Part shown: positions 60,931-64,000 of the stretch, in pieces
Layout of the letters: every line of letters begins with the position of its first letter
How positions within the stretch are numbered: the stretch's first letter is position 1
From: Chondrilla cf. caribensis
Taxonomy: Eukaryota > Porifera > Demospongiae > Chondrillida > Chondrillidae
Assembly: GCA_964020155.1 (NCBI GenBank)
Contig: OZ026551.1
Location: forward strand, 2,658,018 to 2,722,017
DNA length: 64,000 nt
Direction of reading: 5' to 3'
Program-made: the position numbers and the translations under genes
Notes under the pieces: generated by a model
Database searches by the model: none
Seen by the model: the letters and a program-made list of their open reading frames with translations, nothing else
What the model was told of the DNA's origin: nothing

Positions 60931-63900
60931 CACTGTGTAAATTATGAAATTTCCGGACTATTCCAATGAAAGGAAAGCTGAAGGAAATTTGAGCCACAGA
61001 TACATGTCAAATTTCCTGGTACATTAAAATGTGAAGTTTCCCATATAATTTCATATAACAATATTATGAATATTAACAATCACATTCAACTTATTTATTT
61101 GCACTTAAACAGTTAATCAAACATTAAAGCAGGTACTAGTGTCTGCATAATGTTCTAATTAGTCAGCTCTATACCAATACAATGACTGATGTTCATGTAA
61201 ATCAACATGTTCACACTGAAAGAAACATAGATTATAACTACATGCATTACAAAAATGGACGAAAACTATTCCATCAATGGTACAATGATTAAAAGTGCTT
61301 CAGAATTCACGTTTCTCACACAATGGGCACATCGAGAAATGAACAGAGTGAGTGGTATATAACTGTGAAGACCATGGGGCTCAAACAAATCAGAACACCA
61401 AGCTTGAACAGGATTGCCATAGGCAAATCTCATTGAATGAGGATAATACCAAGATGCTTTTGCAAGTACAATCGTGTCTTGAACAGGACTTGATGAATTT
61501 GGAGTTTTACATGTAAGAGAGAACTTTGAAAAAAAATGAACTTTGATTGGTCTGTTCCAGTAATAAGGCTGTGTTTGAAGTGACCTATCAAGAATTGTTG
61601 GCTCTTCCAAATATAATTCTGCATCCCATTTTACAATGGGAACTGTCTTGTGATTTGCATTGTACAGCTTTCCACAGATGACCATTGAACGATACTTAAG
61701 AAATATGGAATTGATAGAGATTACTTTTATGCCAGGATGTTGCTTTTCATATATTTCAGAAATGAATTGCTGATCTCCATCGTCTAGAATACAACGGGTA
61801 GATTTATTCGGTAACTGATAGGTTCCATTGGACTGGAGCGAATTGCACTGCTTTAAAGATCCTCGATCACACTTATCTTTGAACTGGCAAACTGACAATA
61901 AATCTTCTTCAAATTCAGAGGGAAAGTGAAAGGAATCTGCAAAAGAGTCGTATAAAAACCTTTTCATTAACTGTGGTTCAATCATATGTGCACTTTTAGG
62001 CTGACGGGAAAGTAAGCCATTATATCGTTCAAAGGAAAACAGCCAAAATTCCTGTACTGGACCAAAATCCCTTAGAACATCAACTATATGGCCATGCATA
62101 TGCATATTGGGTGTGACTGCCTGTTCACCATACAAAATTTCAACTCTTTTACAAAACTGAATTAGAAGTGCATGGGCCAATTGCAGTCCATCATTTGACA
62201 CAGAGTGTTGACATAGTATCCTACATGCCAGAACAAAATGCCTCCAGCACTCTAAATGTTCTTTTGGCAAATATCCATGAAGAGCAGGAATCGAGTATAG
62301 AGTCACCCAGTTCTTAAACTGGTCTGCAGTAAATGCAGAAAAACCGGTCTTGATCTTGTGAGGTACTCTACCAACTTCACTGGGTACAACAATTGAGTCA
62401 ACTGTATTTTGCAAACTGTCAAAATCAGCTTTTTTTATTAAATCTTTCTTTAACCAAAGCTTTAACATGTGCTTGGCAGTACCAAGGAACAAGTTATGCA
62501 TCGGATCTATAACAAGCATATTTATAGGATTAAAATAGGGTAGCTTTAGCAAAACAGAATATCGACAACCTAACTGTGACTCCATTTGTGCACGCTCAGT
62601 TTTATTGCAACATTTTTGTATACTTTGTACATTTTTACGATGCAACTCCAGTTCTCAAGGGGGCCATTTTGACACGTCGAATCCTGAATAATTCATGCAA
62701 CCAACAGAGCCTGGAAAGGCCTTTAAACATTTGCAGCAGCCCAGTCGTGCTGTGTGACCCAGAAAGCCACATACTTTCCGTCCAGCAGGTGTGTCACAAG
62801 TGCAGCATAACAAAGCCAACTTTACTTCTTCCCAAAGTTCATCTGTTCCCCGCCGAACCTTCAATTTAATCCCTTTCCAAAACACCAGCAGTTCATTAAC
62901 CAAAGGCTGAAGGTATGGATTGATATCGTGAGTGCGCTCAGAGGGTCCTGGTATGATTCCAACAAGAAGTACATGTTTACGCTTATACCTCAGAGTCCGT
63001 GGTATATTCATTATTGTAAGGTAAACACAACCCACAGAGTACACAACATGGTCAAAAGGCTGGAACCAGTCTACATTGAGCATGAGGGCAAGACACAGTG
63101 GCTTCTCCAAAATACTTATAAATTGTTGCCAAACTCTACCATTGTAAACATCCTGCAACAGGTTTTCATTACGTGATTGGTGTTTCCACTCATCACACAG
63201 TTCTACAAATCCAGGCTTTAGCAGGAGATGCTCAAGATGAGACTGTATACTACGGTAGCAATAAACTTTAAAAGGGTATAGAAATATTCTACCTGTATTG
63301 GAGTGTACAGTCTTAAGTAAGACTTGGTCACATGTAGAACTACGAAATTCAGAAAATGAACATTTGCGACTCTTTACTCTTCTTCCTTCATGGAGGATAC
63401 TGCTGCTTCGGTGGTATATCTGCTCACATTTTGGACATACTACATATCGAGTGAAATCAACATCCACTTTCATAATATTTTTCAATCGGTAAAGCGAGCA
63501 TGGGATGTGCACTGCTACACTTTTATTAAAAGGAGAAAAACGCCCAAGTATTTTGAAAAAAATACTTAGAAACAAGAGTAGTTGATTGATTGCATAGTCG
63601 GGGATGTTAAATTTTGACTGCAAACGCAATATAAATCCCAGCAGCCACAAAACAAGTGATTTCTGCTGCTTTGCTGAATCTGATGGAACTGGCTGTGGTA
63701 GTGGAGGAGGAGACACATCTGAGTCACATTCAGTATCACTGTTACTCATGAAATCATCATCCCAATATTCCTCTGAACACAAAGATTCATCATCTGATTC
63801 CAGTCCTGCGAAGTCAGATATACATGTTGTGATCACATTAATTTTGAAAAGAAAGAAATTGCAATGCACGTAGTGTATAACTTACTGTAATATTTATATA

Positions 63901-64000
63901 TATTATATATATATATATATATGCAAATTATATACTGTTAAGAGTGTATACCTTTCTGATCCAATGAGGTACTAGAAAGACATGAATCTTCCATTGGACC
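60931..64000 (-). mobile_element. EnSpm/CACTA-type transposon, right end beyond window
   Basis: Homology to the segmental copies ends exactly where CACTGTGTAAATTATGAAAT begins. CACTG/CACTA ends are characteristic of the superfamily. Within 100 bp there are repeated GAAATTTCC/GGAAATTTG motifs, possible subterminal repeats. The minus-strand gene encodes a tnp2-type transposase. The other terminus is outside the window, so the target-site duplication (usually 2-3 bp) cannot be checked. Confidence 0.75.
61266..64000 (-). pseudogene. tnp2-type CACTA transposase with one in-frame TGA
   Basis: Exon pieces on the minus strand: one ending at 63,952 (donor AAAG|GTATAC, upstream part outside the window) and 63,805 down to 61,266, joined in phase 1. 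Near the start there is an acidic stretch (ESDDESLCSEEYWDDDF), then CPKCEQIYH, a CxxC finger. The tnp2 core follows: MLNVDWFQPFDHVVYSVG, VGIIPGPSERTHDINPYL, AGRKVCGFLGHTARLGCCKC, then NMLVIDPMHNLFLGTAKH and a long C-terminal region. At 62,655-62,657 a TGA interrupts KWPP/ELELHRKN. Family members have Arg near here and CGA to TGA would explain it (inference). Otherwise the frame is open on both sides. It probably gives no full-length enzyme unless the stop is read through or is an assembly error. Confidence 0.8.

Overview
The window is eukaryotic and animal-like. It is AT-rich, has spliced genes with short exons and GT-AG (some GC-AG) introns, long (CA)n/(TG)n microsatellites, and a heavy load of transposable elements of several classes. 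The gene content is a NACHT-LRR (NLR) tandem family and a modular Ig/FN3/EGF family, with abundant short palindromic elements. This suggests an early-branching invertebrate, most likely a demosponge. That assignment is an inference from gene content, not a species identification.

Layout. (1) 1-1,209: the last four exons of an NLR-type gene, truncated by the window start. (2) 1.2-29 kb: a repeat-rich interval between two NLR copies. It holds a long foldback element with a TTAA-type MITE nested in it, a tRNA-like SINE, a 500-bp (CA)n tract, a deletion-derivative hAT element carrying an in-frame triplicated peptide, decayed duplicates of NLR 5' sequence including a broken NLR exon 1, several MITEs, a complete TIR-bounded DNA transposon (19,145-22,384) with an intact 741-aa spliced gene, and a Ty3/gypsy-type LTR retrotransposon (23,084-27,995, TSD CACTT) inserted in a palindromic element. 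(3) 29,019-38,462: a complete NLR gene that I could assemble from nine exons in a continuous 1,076-aa frame (basic N-terminus, CARD-like helical domain, NACHT, LRR-like repeats). Its 3' exons are the paralogue of 1-1,209. (4) 38.5-44.2 kb: two serial copies of the promoter plus signal-peptide region of the next gene family, the first ending in a broken Ig exon. (5) 44,224-52,724: a ten-exon gene, 734 aa, for a secreted protein (signal peptide, Ig, five FN3, EGF, novel Cys-containing C-terminus). All its internal coding exons are phase 1-1. (6) 53.4-56.2 kb: a second FN3 cassette, partly duplicated from the first and lacking start and terminal exon. (7) 59.4-60.9 kb: a third copy of the promoter segment, cut at 60,931 by an EnSpm/CACTA transposon whose tnp2-type transposase (minus strand) carries one in-frame TGA.

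Taken together this is a locus of innate-immune receptor (NLR) and modular cell-surface/secreted recognition genes expanding by tandem and segmental duplication amid active and dead transposons. The least-described items are the TIR element with its unusual transposase-like protein and the secreted Ig/FN3/EGF family. All exon models come from reading splice consensus, phase and paralogue comparison by eye; no transcript evidence was available. The two long models are strengthened because their total lengths are exact multiples of three with no internal stop.
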